Numbered from the stretch's first letter, positions 47,444 to 56,450 are shown. The stretch: 64,000 bases of DNA from Companilactobacillus allii (GCF_001971585.1 NZ_CP019323.1:186001-250000), one strand, 5' to 3'. The notes: generated by a model from the letters alone, not told the origin. Translations and numbers: made by a program.

Positions 47444-49396
47444 TCAATTAATTTTTTCAAGTTGTGCTTGTGTATAGACGTATGGAAAATGTGCCATATT
47501 GGGAACATCTTCCCATTTCACAGGGTATCCTGCACCGTGAGCACAAAATACTGATCCCGGGGTATTATCCAAATCTGATACTGGATCATAATCAAACTTT
47601 TCAACGACCTCATCTGTATTGTGACAAGGATTATAACCATCAACCATATATTCGATCTCACCTTGTCCATGAGTATAAGCCTGTACTTCTTGAGCATAAT
47701 CTTGCATCTCAGATACTGGAGCGATTCCAGTTAGCACAGTATTTCCAGCAATATTACCAGATTTAGGCGTGTCAAAACTACCACTCATCTTTTGAATATC
47801 ATTCATGGCACGACCAACTTGAGTCGCATTAACTTCCAAACGGAATCGATACCAAGGTTCAAGTAATTGACATGAACCACTTCTCTTTAACTCCATCAAT
47901 CCTTGCCTTACCGCTCTCCAAGTTGCTTCACGAAAGTCTCCACCTACTGAATGAACGTTGCTAAACCTTCCGCCAACTAATGTGATATCCATATTGGTTA
48001 ATGGTGAGCCAGTTAAGACGCCCAGTTGTTCTTTGGCATTCAAATTAGTGAGCACTTGATGTTGCCAATTCTTACTCAAAACTTCCAAGTCACAATCACT
48101 ATTAAAGATTAAGCCTTTGCCGTCATTTGGTTTCAGCAACAAATGAACCTCAGCGTAGTGTCTTAATGGTTCAAAATGTCCCACACCTTCAACAGCTTTA
48201 GTAACAGTTTCCTTATACAAGATACTGCTTGCGCCAAATCTAATATCCAAATTGAATCTATCTAACATTTCCTGTTGCAAAATCTCCAATTGAACTTTAC
48301 CCATAATCTGGACATGGATTTCTTGTAAGTGGCTTGACCAAGTAACATGAAGCTGTTGATTTTCATCTTCTAATTGACGAAGTGATTTCAAACATTCGTG
48401 CACATCATTACCATTTACATCCAATGAATAATTCAGTACCGGCTGGATCTCAGGTGCTCCACTATCTTTTTCGACCCCAATACCTTGACCCGGAAAAGTA
48501 TCAACCAATCCCGGTATTGTGCAGATTCCCCCAGAGACAATTTCTTGACTAGTTGTAAATTTACTACCATTATAAATTCTCAATTGATTGGCTTTTTGTT
48601 CATCCACAATAATCGACTTATTAATTAATACCCCACCAGTCACTCTTAACCAAGTGAGTCTCTCACCTTTATCATCATGTGAAACTTTAAAGACTTTTGC
48701 ACCAAAGTCTTGTTGATAACTGGATTCAATCGTCCACTTATCTATTCCCTGTAAAAAGTTATCCACACCATCTTGTTTTAAGGCTGCTCCAAAATAACAT
48801 GGGAAAATTTTCCTCTGCTTAATCATTTCACGAATGACATCTTCAGAGACTTCCCCAGAATCCAAGAAATCCTCTAGAACATCATCATCTTGCATGGCTA
48901 TTTCTTCGTATGATTCTTCAGACAAATCCTCATCAAAATCAATACAACCATGGAACGTTTCTTGCAAACTTTTCAACACCTCAGATTTATTAACACCATT
49001 GGCATCCATTTTGTTAACAAAAATAAACACAGGAATATTTCTGTGTTTCAATAAACGCCAAAGAGTTCTCGTGTACCCTTGAATTCCATCCGTGGCAGAA
49101 ATAACTAGAATTGCATAATCTAACACGTCTAATACCTGTTCAGTCTGTGCCGCGAAATCCACATGTCCCGGCGTATCTAGGAGTGTTAATTGTGTATCAC
49201 CAAATTTCAAACTGGCTTGATGTGAGAATATAGTAATACCACGTTTCTTCTCCAATTTATCAGAATCAAGAAAAGTGTCACCATTATCAACTCGTCCGAT
49301 TTTTCGTAATTGTCCTGACTTGAATAATAATGATTCTGAAAGAGTTGTTTTACCGGCATCAACGTGGGCAACGATTCCTGTTACTATGTGTTTCAT
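47444..49396 (-). CDS. Tet(M)/EF-G-like ribosome-associated GTPase
   Basis: A 650-aa translational GTPase with G1 AHVDAGKTT, RGITI (G2 region), G3 DTPGHVDF and G4 NKMD, followed by EF-G domains II-V. Length and domain layout match tetracycline ribosomal-protection proteins (about 640 aa). The C-terminal ~65 residues (PCHNTDEVVEKF ... AHGAGYPVKWEDV) do not look like the Tet(M) tail. It is chromosomal with no mobility genes and no Tet(M)-type leader seen, so tetracycline resistance is uncertain; it may be a housekeeping paralogue. GAGGAG precedes the ATG. Confidence 0.7.
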   Translation of the reverse strand: MKHIVTGIVAHVDAGKTTLSESLLFKSGQLRKIGRVDNGDTFLDSDKLEKKRGITIFSHQASLKFGDTQLTLLDTPGHVDFAAQTEQVLDVLDYAILVISATDGIQGYTRTLWRLLKHRNIPVFIFVNKMDANGVNKSEVLKSLQETFHGCIDFDEDLSEESYEEIAMQDDDVLEDFLDSGEVSEDVIREMIKQRKIFPCYFGAALKQDGVDNFLQGIDKWTIESSYQQDFGAKVFKVSHDDKGERLTWLRVTGGVLINKSIIVDEQKANQLRIYNGSKFTTSQEIVSGGICTIPGLVDTFPGQGIGVEKDSGAPEIQPVLNYSLDVNGNDVHECLKSLRQLEDENQQLHVTWSSHLQEIHVQIMGKVQLEILQQEMLDRFNLDIRFGASSILYKETVTKAVEGVGHFEPLRHYAEVHLLLKPNDGKGLIFNSDCDLEVLSKNWQHQVLTNLNAKEQLGVLTGSPLTNMDITLVGGRFSNVHSVGGDFREATWRAVRQGLMELKRSGSCQLLEPWYRFRLEVNATQVGRAMNDIQKMSGSFDTPKSGNIAGNTVLTGIAPVSEMQDYAQEVQAYTHGQGEIEYMVDGYNPCHNTDEVVEKFDYDPVSDLDNTPGSVFCAHGAGYPVKWEDVPNMAHFPYVYTQAQLEKIN

Positions 49397-49675
49397 ATTT
49401 TTCTCCTCTTTGAATTCAGTGAACTTCTATTAATTATTATATATTTTGGTTGAGCACATGTTAATCTATAAATAAAGATAGTATGACCGATATAGGACAT
49501 AGATTAATGAATAAATATGAAAATTAGTGATAAAAATGTCCAAATACTGATGACAATAAAAGCTGATATCATGAAAGGCGGATTTAATTAAAGTGGACCT
49601 GGATATTCCCAAACGCATAGTTTTAAAAACAAGAAAATAAATTCTTGTTTATTTAAAAAAGTGGAGAAAATTACT
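49397..49675. other. AT-rich spacer before the PemK/MazF-like gene; no gene recognised
   Basis: Only short open frames without good start signals (longest about 24 codons at 49517-49591). A small hairpin AACAAGAA...TTCTTGTT lies at about 49629-49652, just before the PemK-like start. No antitoxin gene is visible. Confidence 0.4.
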
Positions 49676-50598
49676 ATGTCTAATCACGATAAATCTCTTA
49701 TAGAAAAAATAATATAAGACTGGATTGTTCAAATGATAGATTTAAAGAAGTATCTAATTCTGGTAATAAAAAATTTGAAAAATTACCAAATTGGCTAGAC
49801 AACGTATCATATAGATATAAGGAAGAATGCGATAATCATTTTCCTAATGGATATTATCATTATAAACGAGGAACTATAATTAGAGCCGACTTCGGTGTTA
49901 ATATGGGAAGTGAATTCTCTTTCTTACATTTTGCAATTGTTTTAGATAAAAAGGATAATTCTAAAAAGCGTACATTAACGGTAATACCTCTCACTTCTAA
50001 ACAAAAAAGTGGAAGATTCCCATTGGGAAAGGAAATATTCAATCAAACTATAACAATTATTAATAGCAGAATAGAAGAAAATGAAGATAAGCATAGAAGG
50101 ATACAGCAAAATATTAACAAAATAACTAATGAAATAGCAGATCTTGTTAATGATTTCTTAGATGCAATAATTGAAAATAATTGTGATTATAAAGAAGAAT
50201 TGAAACAGTTTAAAATATCAGACGATGAAGAAGACAGATTTGAAACAAATAATTTACTAAAAGAATTAACTAAATATGTGGAAAAAAATAATCACCTTGA
50301 ATACTCAGATGAATTGCTTCCAAAATTTAATGAACAATTAGAATTAATGGCTAATGAATCCAAAAATTTATCAAAAGACGCCTCACAACTGAATAAAGAA
50401 ACATTGGATCTTCAAAAAGTAATTGATATTTATCAAGGTTATAATAAGAATTCATACGTTAGACTAACTGATGTAACAACCATTAGTAAGTTTAGAATTA
50501 AAAGATTAAATCGATTTGATTCCTCGGGAAAAATCCAACTAAGTAGTGAACAAATGAAAGTAATCAGTGATGAATTGATGAAATTATATATTTCTTAA
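49676..50598 (+). CDS. PemK/MazF-like protein with coiled-coil insertion; reading frame shifted near the start
   Basis: Translation from ATG 49676 (GTGGAG 9 nt upstream) reads MSNHDKSLIEK and then meets TAA at 49715. Moving -1 at the six-A run (49704-49709) gives one long frame to 50598. The product then has a PemK/MazF N-terminal half (YKRGTIIRADFGVNMGSEFS, TLTVIPLTSKQ), about 135 residues of predicted coiled coil, and the matching C-terminal half (SYVRLTDVTTISKFRI, IQLSSEQMKVISDELM). The catalytic Arg of MazF is His here. No antitoxin adjoins. It could be a pseudogene, slippage-controlled, or a sequencing error. Base composition is more AT-rich than the neighbours, suggesting acquisition. 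Confidence 0.6.
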
Positions 50599-50691
50599 TG
50601 AAATCATTGACGAAAAGTAATGATGATGTAATAATATAGTCACTGGGAGCTTGGCTCCACTTATTATATTTTTACGCGGACATATGTCCCT

Positions 50692-50729
50692 AAAAATCGC
50701 CTTTCTCTTTATAGATTGGCGATTTTTTT
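50692..50729 (+). terminator. Terminator downstream of the PemK/MazF-like gene
   Basis: AAAAATCGCC ... GGCGATTTTTTT hairpin, 94 bp after the stop codon. Confidence 0.8.
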
Positions 50730-50758
50730 ATGTAAAATATTAAGTAATTTTTAGTTTT

Positions 50759-50803
50759 AAAAAAGGCCTATAAACGCTGATAATTAAACGTTTATAGGCC
50801 CTT
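50759..50803 (-). terminator. tRNA-Thr terminator
   Basis: Perfect 12-bp stem GGCCTATAAACG/CGTTTATAGGCC followed on the minus strand by a T-run, 37 nt downstream of the tRNA 3' end. Confidence 0.85.
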
Positions 50804-50839
50804 TACTTTTCTTAATGAAACTCTATGAAACACTTCGAA

Positions 50840-50913
50840 AGCCGTCTATCGGAATTGAACCGACGACCCCCACCTTACCATGGTGATGCTCTACCTATCT
50901 GAGCTAAGACGGC
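50840..50913 (-). tRNA. tRNA-Thr (anticodon GGT)
   Basis: A complete cloverleaf on the minus strand: acceptor GCCGTCT/AGACGGC, D-arm TAGCTCAGATAGGTAGAGCA, anticodon stem TCACC/GGTGG with loop ATGGTAA (anticodon GGT), and T-arm GTCGGTTCAATTCCGAT. The discriminator base is T and CCA is not encoded. Confidence 0.96.
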
Positions 50914-50964
50914 ACTTTCATCTACTATCTTACCAAATAGACTATGTAGATGAAATAACTTATA

Positions 50965-51486
50965 TCAAAATGCTTCAATTATTTCCACAATTCCAGTTGT
51001 GATGAAAAAGAAGGCCAAAAAGAAAATAATGACTCCTCCAGCTAGAATTGGATTGAACAATAATATGAGTGCAAAAATCAAATTTAAAATTGCTAAAATA
51101 ACAATTGCGATATAGTACTTCTTACCAAAGAAATGGTACAACCTTGATGTTGTTAATTGGAAAATTGCATCGATCAAGAACCATATGGCAAACATATAAA
51201 TAAATACCATAACTCCAAAATTCAAATGTGCGATAAATAACACACCAATAAGAATATCAACAATTGAAGAAAAAACTGTCCAACCACTTCTGACACCTAA
51301 AAATCTAGTCATCTGTGATCCAAACCACAATTGATATATTCCACGTAAAATAACATAAACACCAAAAATTGCAGCAATAGTCGAGAGACTTCCTAGTGGG
51401 TACCACAAAACTAAGTAACCAGCATATAGTGAAATCAGACCAATAATAAACCCAAACCAATCGAAACGTCGCTTGGTATAATTCAT
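50965..51486 (-). CDS. HdeD/DUF308 family membrane protein
   Basis: A 173-aa protein with six TM helices arranged as three repeated hairpins, as in HdeD/DUF308 proteins (acid-stress related in E. coli). The pattern GVYVILRGIYQLW, MFAIWFLIDAIFQL and FFITTGIVEIIEAF gives the repeated W/I-x-x-D/E-G-I-x-x-I signature. ATG 51486 is chosen because AAGGGG is 9 nt away; the longer frame (51549) lacks a site. It is divergent from the DtxR-type regulator gene. Confidence 0.78.
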   Translation of the reverse strand: MNYTKRRFDWFGFIIGLISLYAGYLVLWYPLGSLSTIAAIFGVYVILRGIYQLWFGSQMTRFLGVRSGWTVFSSIVDILIGVLFIAHLNFGVMVFIYMFAIWFLIDAIFQLTTSRLYHFFGKKYYIAIVILAILNLIFALILLFNPILAGGVIIFFLAFFFITTGIVEIIEAF

Positions 51487-51624
51487 AAGCATATCCCCTT
51501 TTTCTGAAAATTCAATATAATATTTACATTTATATTTTAGCATTATCACTCCACAAATTTTAATTAAAAGCGTTATAATGTATATAACTAATTAAATTTT
51601 TAGTCTAAACGAAAGGTCATAAAA

Positions 51625-52293
51625 TTGTCACCTAACAAAGAAAATTATCTTAAGACTATATACGAGCTGAATTACGATTTTACTAAGATCACTAACAAGC
51701 GTATTGCCGAGATCATGGACGTCAGTGCACCTTCAGTAACTGAAATGCTCAATTCATTATCCGCTGATGGTTATTTAACACATTCGCCCTACAATAAAAT
51801 AACCCTAACTCCAAAGGGGAATAAAATATCAGAAAAGTTAGTTAAGACTCACCGTTTATGGGAAGTATTTTTGAATAGATGTCTTGATTACCCCGTAGAT
51901 AACGTCCATCATCACGCCGATGACTTGGAACATTCGTCTGATAAAGACTTGATGGATCATCTGAATGAATTCTTAGATTTTCCTCAACGTTGTCCACATG
52001 GTGGTATCATCCCTGGTAATGGCAAAGGCGAAACTGATGCTGATGACAAGTTACTAAGTATGATTCCTGATGGACAAACGGTTCAAATCGTCCGTGTTTC
52101 TGATAACTACGACTTTCTACAGTACTTCTCAAGTTTAAATATGCGAATTGACGATACTATCAAGATTATTAAAAAAGAAAAATTCGATAATTCATTAGTT
52201 CTAAAAAAAGAAGATGGATCTTCTGTAACTATTGGTGCAAAAGCCATTGATTATATTTTTGTTGAAGATCGTCCTGATATGGAAACAAAATAA
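51625..52293 (+). CDS. DtxR/MntR-family metal-dependent transcriptional regulator
   Basis: A 222-aa manganese or iron-dependent repressor. The N-terminal winged helix (ITNKRIAEIMDVSAPSVTEM) is followed by the metal-binding dimerisation domain with clustered ligands (HHHADDLEHSSD, CPHG) and a C-terminal FeoA/SH3-like domain from about 150. The SloR/ScaR-type layout suggests Mn2+ control of transporters elsewhere. The start is TTG at 51625 with AAAGG 8 nt upstream. No transporter genes adjoin. Confidence 0.88.
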   Translation: MSPNKENYLKTIYELNYDFTKITNKRIAEIMDVSAPSVTEMLNSLSADGYLTHSPYNKITLTPKGNKISEKLVKTHRLWEVFLNRCLDYPVDNVHHHADDLEHSSDKDLMDHLNEFLDFPQRCPHGGIIPGNGKGETDADDKLLSMIPDGQTVQIVRVSDNYDFLQYFSSLNMRIDDTIKIIKKEKFDNSLVLKKEDGSSVTIGAKAIDYIFVEDRPDMETK

Positions 52294-52302
52294 TATAGCG
52301 TG

Positions 52303-52326
52303 ACAAAACACAATTTTTTATCAGGA
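52303..52326. repeat. Short family 1-like remnant upstream of a family 2 copy
   Basis: GCGTGACAAAACACAATTTT resembles the left end of family 1 copy D, then diverges; a complete family 2 element follows 34 bp later. Confidence 0.5.
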
Positions 52327-52359
52327 AGTTCAATTTCAGGTGCTTTTACTTCTTATTCC

Positions 52360-52489
52360 TTGTTTGCTTCGCAAACGCGTAAAAACACACAATTTCTTCC
52401 GCTTAGCGCTAAAAATAGGGTCTTCACTTTCGTGAAGGCCCCTATTTTTTGTGCTAATGCTCGGAAATTCCCGTGTGTTTTTACGCTCT
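52360..52489. repeat. Long palindromic intergenic element, family 2, copy 2
   Basis: Same layout as 35891-36020. The outer arms are GCGTAAAAACACAC / GTGTGTTTTTACGC and the apex is TAGGGTCTTCACTTTCGTGA AGGCCCCTA. Both arms differ from copy 1 at several positions with matching changes on the other side. Between convergent dtxR-type and GT-C genes. Confidence 0.85.
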
Positions 52490-54071
52490 ATTTTTCAGAT
52501 TCATCCAATTTCACCTCATACCAACCAAGGAGTCGTTTAACATTTTCAACAGCACGTTCAAACGAAAATGTTCCCAACAATAATAGACATGGCAGGTACT
52601 GAATTAGATAACGACTACGACCACCTTCAAATAGCAGTAAGAATAAGAATCCACCTACCATTGATAGTCGTAGGATTTGAATAATATTTTGACGTGGTCC
52701 AAACCCTAACGCAATGATCATCAATAATGCGATCCACCACAACTGTGCAGCAAATCTGAAGTCAGCAATATGTTTTCCGTACAAATAAACATAATTCTTA
52801 ATTTTGTTACTGATTCCTTTATTATTCGTTTTTTGATTATCACGGAAGAAATGTCCCTCTTTTAACCAGCCAAAAGTCCCGTCCGCAGTATTATTACGTT
52901 GCTTCATAGCTAAGAACTTCAAATAACCTAGTGGGCCTAATTTTTTCAAACGCCTAGTCAACATCTCAATTGAATAATCCGTTTTCTCTTTTTTGGTTCG
53001 TAAAACAGACATCTCAACAGCCTGTTTAGTGTTATATCCACCTTCGCCGTAAACACCCATGGCCATAAAGTGGATCGGTGGGATCGAAAGTGACTTATCT
53101 ATCTTGATATAAGTTTGATTTTGAATCACATTGCTAGCAGTTTTATAGGTCAAACCCGCACTCCCGCCAACTAGAATCAAAACGGAAAAGGTCAGAATTG
53201 TCCCTTTCAAAGTGAAGTGCTTTTTTTGAACCAGCCATGTTAATAATTCAATAATAACAATTGCGATAGCCGGAACGATGGCTGATGGCTTAACAAAATA
53301 TGTTAATACCAAACTAACACCACAACCGATGGACGATAACACAAATATCAATTGAGCTAAAGAATTTTTAAAACTTAATGAATTGCGCATAAGGAAATAG
53401 CAGAGCAAGAATAGTGAGATAAATGGTAATACCCATGCATCTGTATAAGGCATGATGATACTTGGGAATACAGCTAACCAAGCACAATGAATGTACATGG
53501 CAACTCCCAATAAACGCTTACGAACAACTACAACACTCAATAGATTGAAAATCGCAGATAGATCTACCAAGGCCAAAGTAACATAATCAAAAAACTGCCA
53601 CGAAGTCTGTCCGCTGACTTCTGTTAACCAATGCATCCCCAACATACTCAAGATATTATTGGGATATAGGCTGTAATACGCAATAGTATTGACCTCTTTG
53701 GCATGTTCAGCACTAATAGCCGCATAATGTAGCGCTCCTGCATCGAATCCAGCAACTGGATGTACATATGATACAAAAACAACCTGACCTATCAACACGG
53801 CCAATAACATCAGCCCTGAAGTTATCAATTGATGTTTCACAAATACATTGGAAAACCAAGCATGTATCTTGGGATAGGCATAATTGAGTACTGCAATGGC
53901 AATGATCAAAATAACCAACCCTGAAGTCACCATAGTGGTACTAGTCCCAAACGTGTCATTATCACCAATAATAATATTGGATGATGTTAAAGCAAAAAAG
54001 AGGGTTAAAAAGAATAGAACCCTCCAAAAAATATTAATTATTGTATGACTGAAATTATAAAATCTACGCAT
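52488..54071 (-). CDS. XrtG-associated polytopic membrane protein, GT-C-like
   Basis: A 527-aa protein with about 11-13 TM helices. The first outer loop carries HPVAGFDAGALHYAA, with the acidic residue expected for GT-C (Dol-P-Man/ArnT-like) glycosyltransferases; later GGRSRYLIQYLP resembles the final GT-C segment. It matches the integral membrane protein that accompanies exosortase G clusters. Last gene of the operon; overlaps the PTPS-like gene by 8 bp. The donor and acceptor are unknown; glycosylation outside the membrane is the likeliest role. Confidence 0.7.
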   Translation of the reverse strand: MRRFYNFSHTIINIFWRVLFFLTLFFALTSSNIIIGDNDTFGTSTTMVTSGLVILIIAIAVLNYAYPKIHAWFSNVFVKHQLITSGLMLLAVLIGQVVFVSYVHPVAGFDAGALHYAAISAEHAKEVNTIAYYSLYPNNILSMLGMHWLTEVSGQTSWQFFDYVTLALVDLSAIFNLLSVVVVRKRLLGVAMYIHCAWLAVFPSIIMPYTDAWVLPFISLFLLCYFLMRNSLSFKNSLAQLIFVLSSIGCGVSLVLTYFVKPSAIVPAIAIVIIELLTWLVQKKHFTLKGTILTFSVLILVGGSAGLTYKTASNVIQNQTYIKIDKSLSIPPIHFMAMGVYGEGGYNTKQAVEMSVLRTKKEKTDYSIEMLTRRLKKLGPLGYLKFLAMKQRNNTADGTFGWLKEGHFFRDNQKTNNKGISNKIKNYVYLYGKHIADFRFAAQLWWIALLMIIALGFGPRQNIIQILRLSMVGGFLFLLLFEGGRSRYLIQYLPCLLLLGTFSFERAVENVKRLLGWYEVKLDESEK

Positions 54072-54492
54072 CTGATTCGTCCTGTTTTTTTTGTTCTGAC
54101 TTAATTTCTGATTCAGTTGGTATGTTTCGTCCTGTTACATCAATACAAAATGATCGAGTTGGTGAATCACTGACTTCGATCCTTAATAACATGGCACCGT
54201 TATCTTTCAAGATGCCATCAACTTTATCAAAGAGATATTCAGTCACATTTTCGACGGTTGGATTAATGACTTTAAACTCTGGTAAATCATTTAAGTACTT
54301 GCCAGACAATTCATCAATCGCTGCACTCAAAGACTTCTCAATATCAAAAAAAGAAACCATACCTTCGAAGGCATGCAACTCACAGACTATCTCCCAAGTA
54401 TGGTTATGCTTCTTACCAGTACCTGACTTCCAACGAACTGCATGACTAGCATTTACGTATGATTTGATTTTGTATGACCGTTGTTTAATCAT
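54064..54492 (-). CDS. 6-pyruvoyl-tetrahydropterin synthase (QueD)-related protein of the exosortase G system
   Basis: A 142-aa T-fold protein. The zinc-ligand histidines are visible: His17 (NASHAVRW) and His29/His31 (KKHNHTWE). The catalytic Cys normally between them is missing (WKSGTGKKHN), and the closing Glu motif is weak (IEVSDSPTRSF). It is therefore PTPS-like but unlikely to carry out the standard reaction. The tail (last 20 residues) is charged. Its place between GT2 and GT-C genes is the conserved XrtG arrangement. GGAAGG precedes the ATG. Confidence 0.78.
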   Translation of the reverse strand: MIKQRSYKIKSYVNASHAVRWKSGTGKKHNHTWEIVCELHAFEGMVSFFDIEKSLSAAIDELSGKYLNDLPEFKVINPTVENVTEYLFDKVDGILKDNGAMLLRIEVSDSPTRSFCIDVTGRNIPTESEIKSEQKKQDESDA

Positions 54493-54495
54493 GAA

Positions 54496-55851
54496 TCATT
54501 TTCCTTCCCTATCTTTACTACGCTGTTCTTTAACCGTTTTAACATCATCTTTGAAAACACTTTGCAACTGAGTTATCTCTGTATTGATATTCTTCATTTG
54601 CCAAGAAGATCTAGTCGTCATCCCGTTGATGATCCCAATCAAACGTATCCACGAACAGATGAACATATATACAGGTAGCGTCATAACGACCCACCACAAC
54701 TTCAGATAATAATGTTGCTCATCATGATATTCACGCAATAGAATACCGACACTGATAAAGTTGATCAATCCGACAAATACATATAGTGCATAGATCAATA
54801 TGTATGATAACAACAAGATTATCGGCGAATATCCAAAAGCTATCAAAACAAAACTCGCAAAGGTCCAGATCATTCTAGGAAAACTGAAGGTATGATCAAT
54901 AATCATCCGACGAACCAAAAAGTTGTTAAAGAACTCCTTTAAACCGGCTGTTTTGGCCATATAGTTATGGGCAACTTCCATCTCACCACGTTGCCATCGC
55001 TGCCTTTGAGTATACAATTCATTCAATCCAGAAATCGGCTCACAATAAAAAATGGCATTGGAACAAATAACGACCTTTTTACCAAGTCGTGTCCGAATCT
55101 GAAAAGTCATATCAGTATCCTCACCAATAGTATCAATATCATACAAGAATGTTTCCATTAATACTTCTCGTCTAAAAGCTGAGAATGCACCTGACATTGT
55201 AAACAACTGATCACGTGAGGATTCAATCGTTCGACCAGATAGGAAAGCTTGAGCATATTCGTAATATTCATTTTTGGCCAAAATACGATGCCAAAACCCT
55301 TTAACATTTTGAACCATTGAAGAATTGGGCAATATAGCCCCCGTCATGGCCGCAATACTTGGGTCATTCTCAAATCGTAGCACCATATTCTTAACTGCAT
55401 TAGGTTCTAGTACACCATCACTATCAATATTGATTACATAATTACCAATACTCTCATAAATGGCAGTATTCAACGCCTTAGCCTTACCATTATCAGTATT
55501 AACATAGCGCAAAATCAATTCTGGAAAGGTGTTTTGTGCCTTCGCATAGACGCCGAAGCTATCATCTGTACTCTGATTGTTCGCTAGTACGATCTGCATA
55601 GCTTTCTTGGTATACGTCTGATTATTTATCGATTCAATACATGCAAATAAAGTATCCTCTGAATTATAGACTGGCACAATAATGGAAACCCATGGCCACT
55701 TGCCAGGAGCTTCTAGTTTTGGCTCATGCAAATGCATATACATCAGCTTAATGGTCGATACGATTGCTGGGATTATTTCAACAACAATCGGGATCAATGC
55801 CCAAGTGATCCAAAATCCCATCCGGCTCAAAGCTAAATTGATCCAGTACAT
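54496..55851 (-). CDS. GT2 family membrane glycosyltransferase, exosortase G-associated
   Basis: A 451-aa processive-type glycosyltransferase. One N-terminal TM pair is followed by the catalytic domain: VSIIVPVYNSED, a NIDSDG metal site near residue 143, a GEDTD motif near 245 and TQRQRW (QxxRW) near 286. Several C-terminal TM helices follow, as in polysaccharide synthases. The product could be an extruded glycan or a lipid-linked sugar. ATG 55851 overlaps the xrtG stop (TGATG); the frame opens one codon earlier at GTG 55854 and I cannot decide between them. Confidence 0.88.
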   Translation of the reverse strand: MYWINLALSRMGFWITWALIPIVVEIIPAIVSTIKLMYMHLHEPKLEAPGKWPWVSIIVPVYNSEDTLFACIESINNQTYTKKAMQIVLANNQSTDDSFGVYAKAQNTFPELILRYVNTDNGKAKALNTAIYESIGNYVINIDSDGVLEPNAVKNMVLRFENDPSIAAMTGAILPNSSMVQNVKGFWHRILAKNEYYEYAQAFLSGRTIESSRDQLFTMSGAFSAFRREVLMETFLYDIDTIGEDTDMTFQIRTRLGKKVVICSNAIFYCEPISGLNELYTQRQRWQRGEMEVAHNYMAKTAGLKEFFNNFLVRRMIIDHTFSFPRMIWTFASFVLIAFGYSPIILLLSYILIYALYVFVGLINFISVGILLREYHDEQHYYLKLWWVVMTLPVYMFICSWIRLIGIINGMTTRSSWQMKNINTEITQLQSVFKDDVKTVKEQRSKDREGK

Positions 55852-56450
55852 CACTGTTTATGATGCCCCCAATCTAAGAATTCTCGATAAATTCCACGTG
55901 TCAACTGAGAATAAGTGAATACATTGTAATACAATGCAATAACCAGCACATAGAAAACTAATCGTCCAATAACCGAGTGAGCTAGAAAGAAAGCACTACC
56001 ACCACCAAAATGAACAATCGTTATAACGATAATCAAGCGCAAAACATTACTCAAATAAATAAAAACCAAACCGAAAATAGCATAGAATACCTTCTCCTTA
56101 CGCTTATACATTGGAAAAAATACCGTCAAAGCAATAAACGCACAAGTTTCTATAATTCCGGAACATTCGTAATCAATCGACATTACTACAGGATTGTGCC
56201 CATTTGTGATGTAAACAAGTCCTGTTTTTAACATCACATTACTCCAATTAGTTATTCTGCTGAATAAATCCACCCCGTGTATGACGGCATGGGTAAAAAA
56301 CCAGACCCAATATGGCCGACTAATTGCTGTGAGAATAAAGAAAAGTCCAGCACTACCAACGATGAAGAAGAAAGCAGATAGCTGGGCTCGCTTTAGCACT
56401 GACAACACATACAGCCATACCACGATGCCTAGCAGGATATATACGTTCAT
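55851..56450 (-). CDS. xrtG: Exosortase family protein XrtG
   Basis: A 199-aa membrane protein with about six TM helices and the exosortase/archaeosortase catalytic triad: Cys96 in SIDYECSGI, Arg138 in LSNVLRLI and His158 in FFLAHSVIG. Exosortases cleave and re-anchor C-terminal sorting tails, in parallel to sortase. The upstream gene encodes a protein with such a tail and the next three genes are the known Gram-positive companions. AGGA lies 10 nt before the ATG; the stop overlaps the GT2 start. Confidence 0.9.
   Translation of the reverse strand: MNVYILLGIVVWLYVLSVLKRAQLSAFFFIVGSAGLFFILTAISRPYWVWFFTHAVIHGVDLFSRITNWSNVMLKTGLVYITNGHNPVVMSIDYECSGIIETCAFIALTVFFPMYKRKEKVFYAIFGLVFIYLSNVLRLIIVITIVHFGGGSAFFLAHSVIGRLVFYVLVIALYYNVFTYSQLTRGIYREFLDWGHHKQ

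Noticed and set aside
47444-49396. Calling this an acquired tetM resistance gene
   Set aside because: The C-terminal part differs, and no conjugative or regulatory tetM context is present.
49517-49591. 24-codon frame as antitoxin for the PemK/MazF-like protein
   Set aside because: Too short, no ribosome-binding site, no antitoxin features.
49440-50913. Integrated island with att sites at tRNA-Thr
   Set aside because: The AT-rich patch adjoins the tRNA 3' end, but I found no second copy of the tRNA 3' sequence and no integrase.
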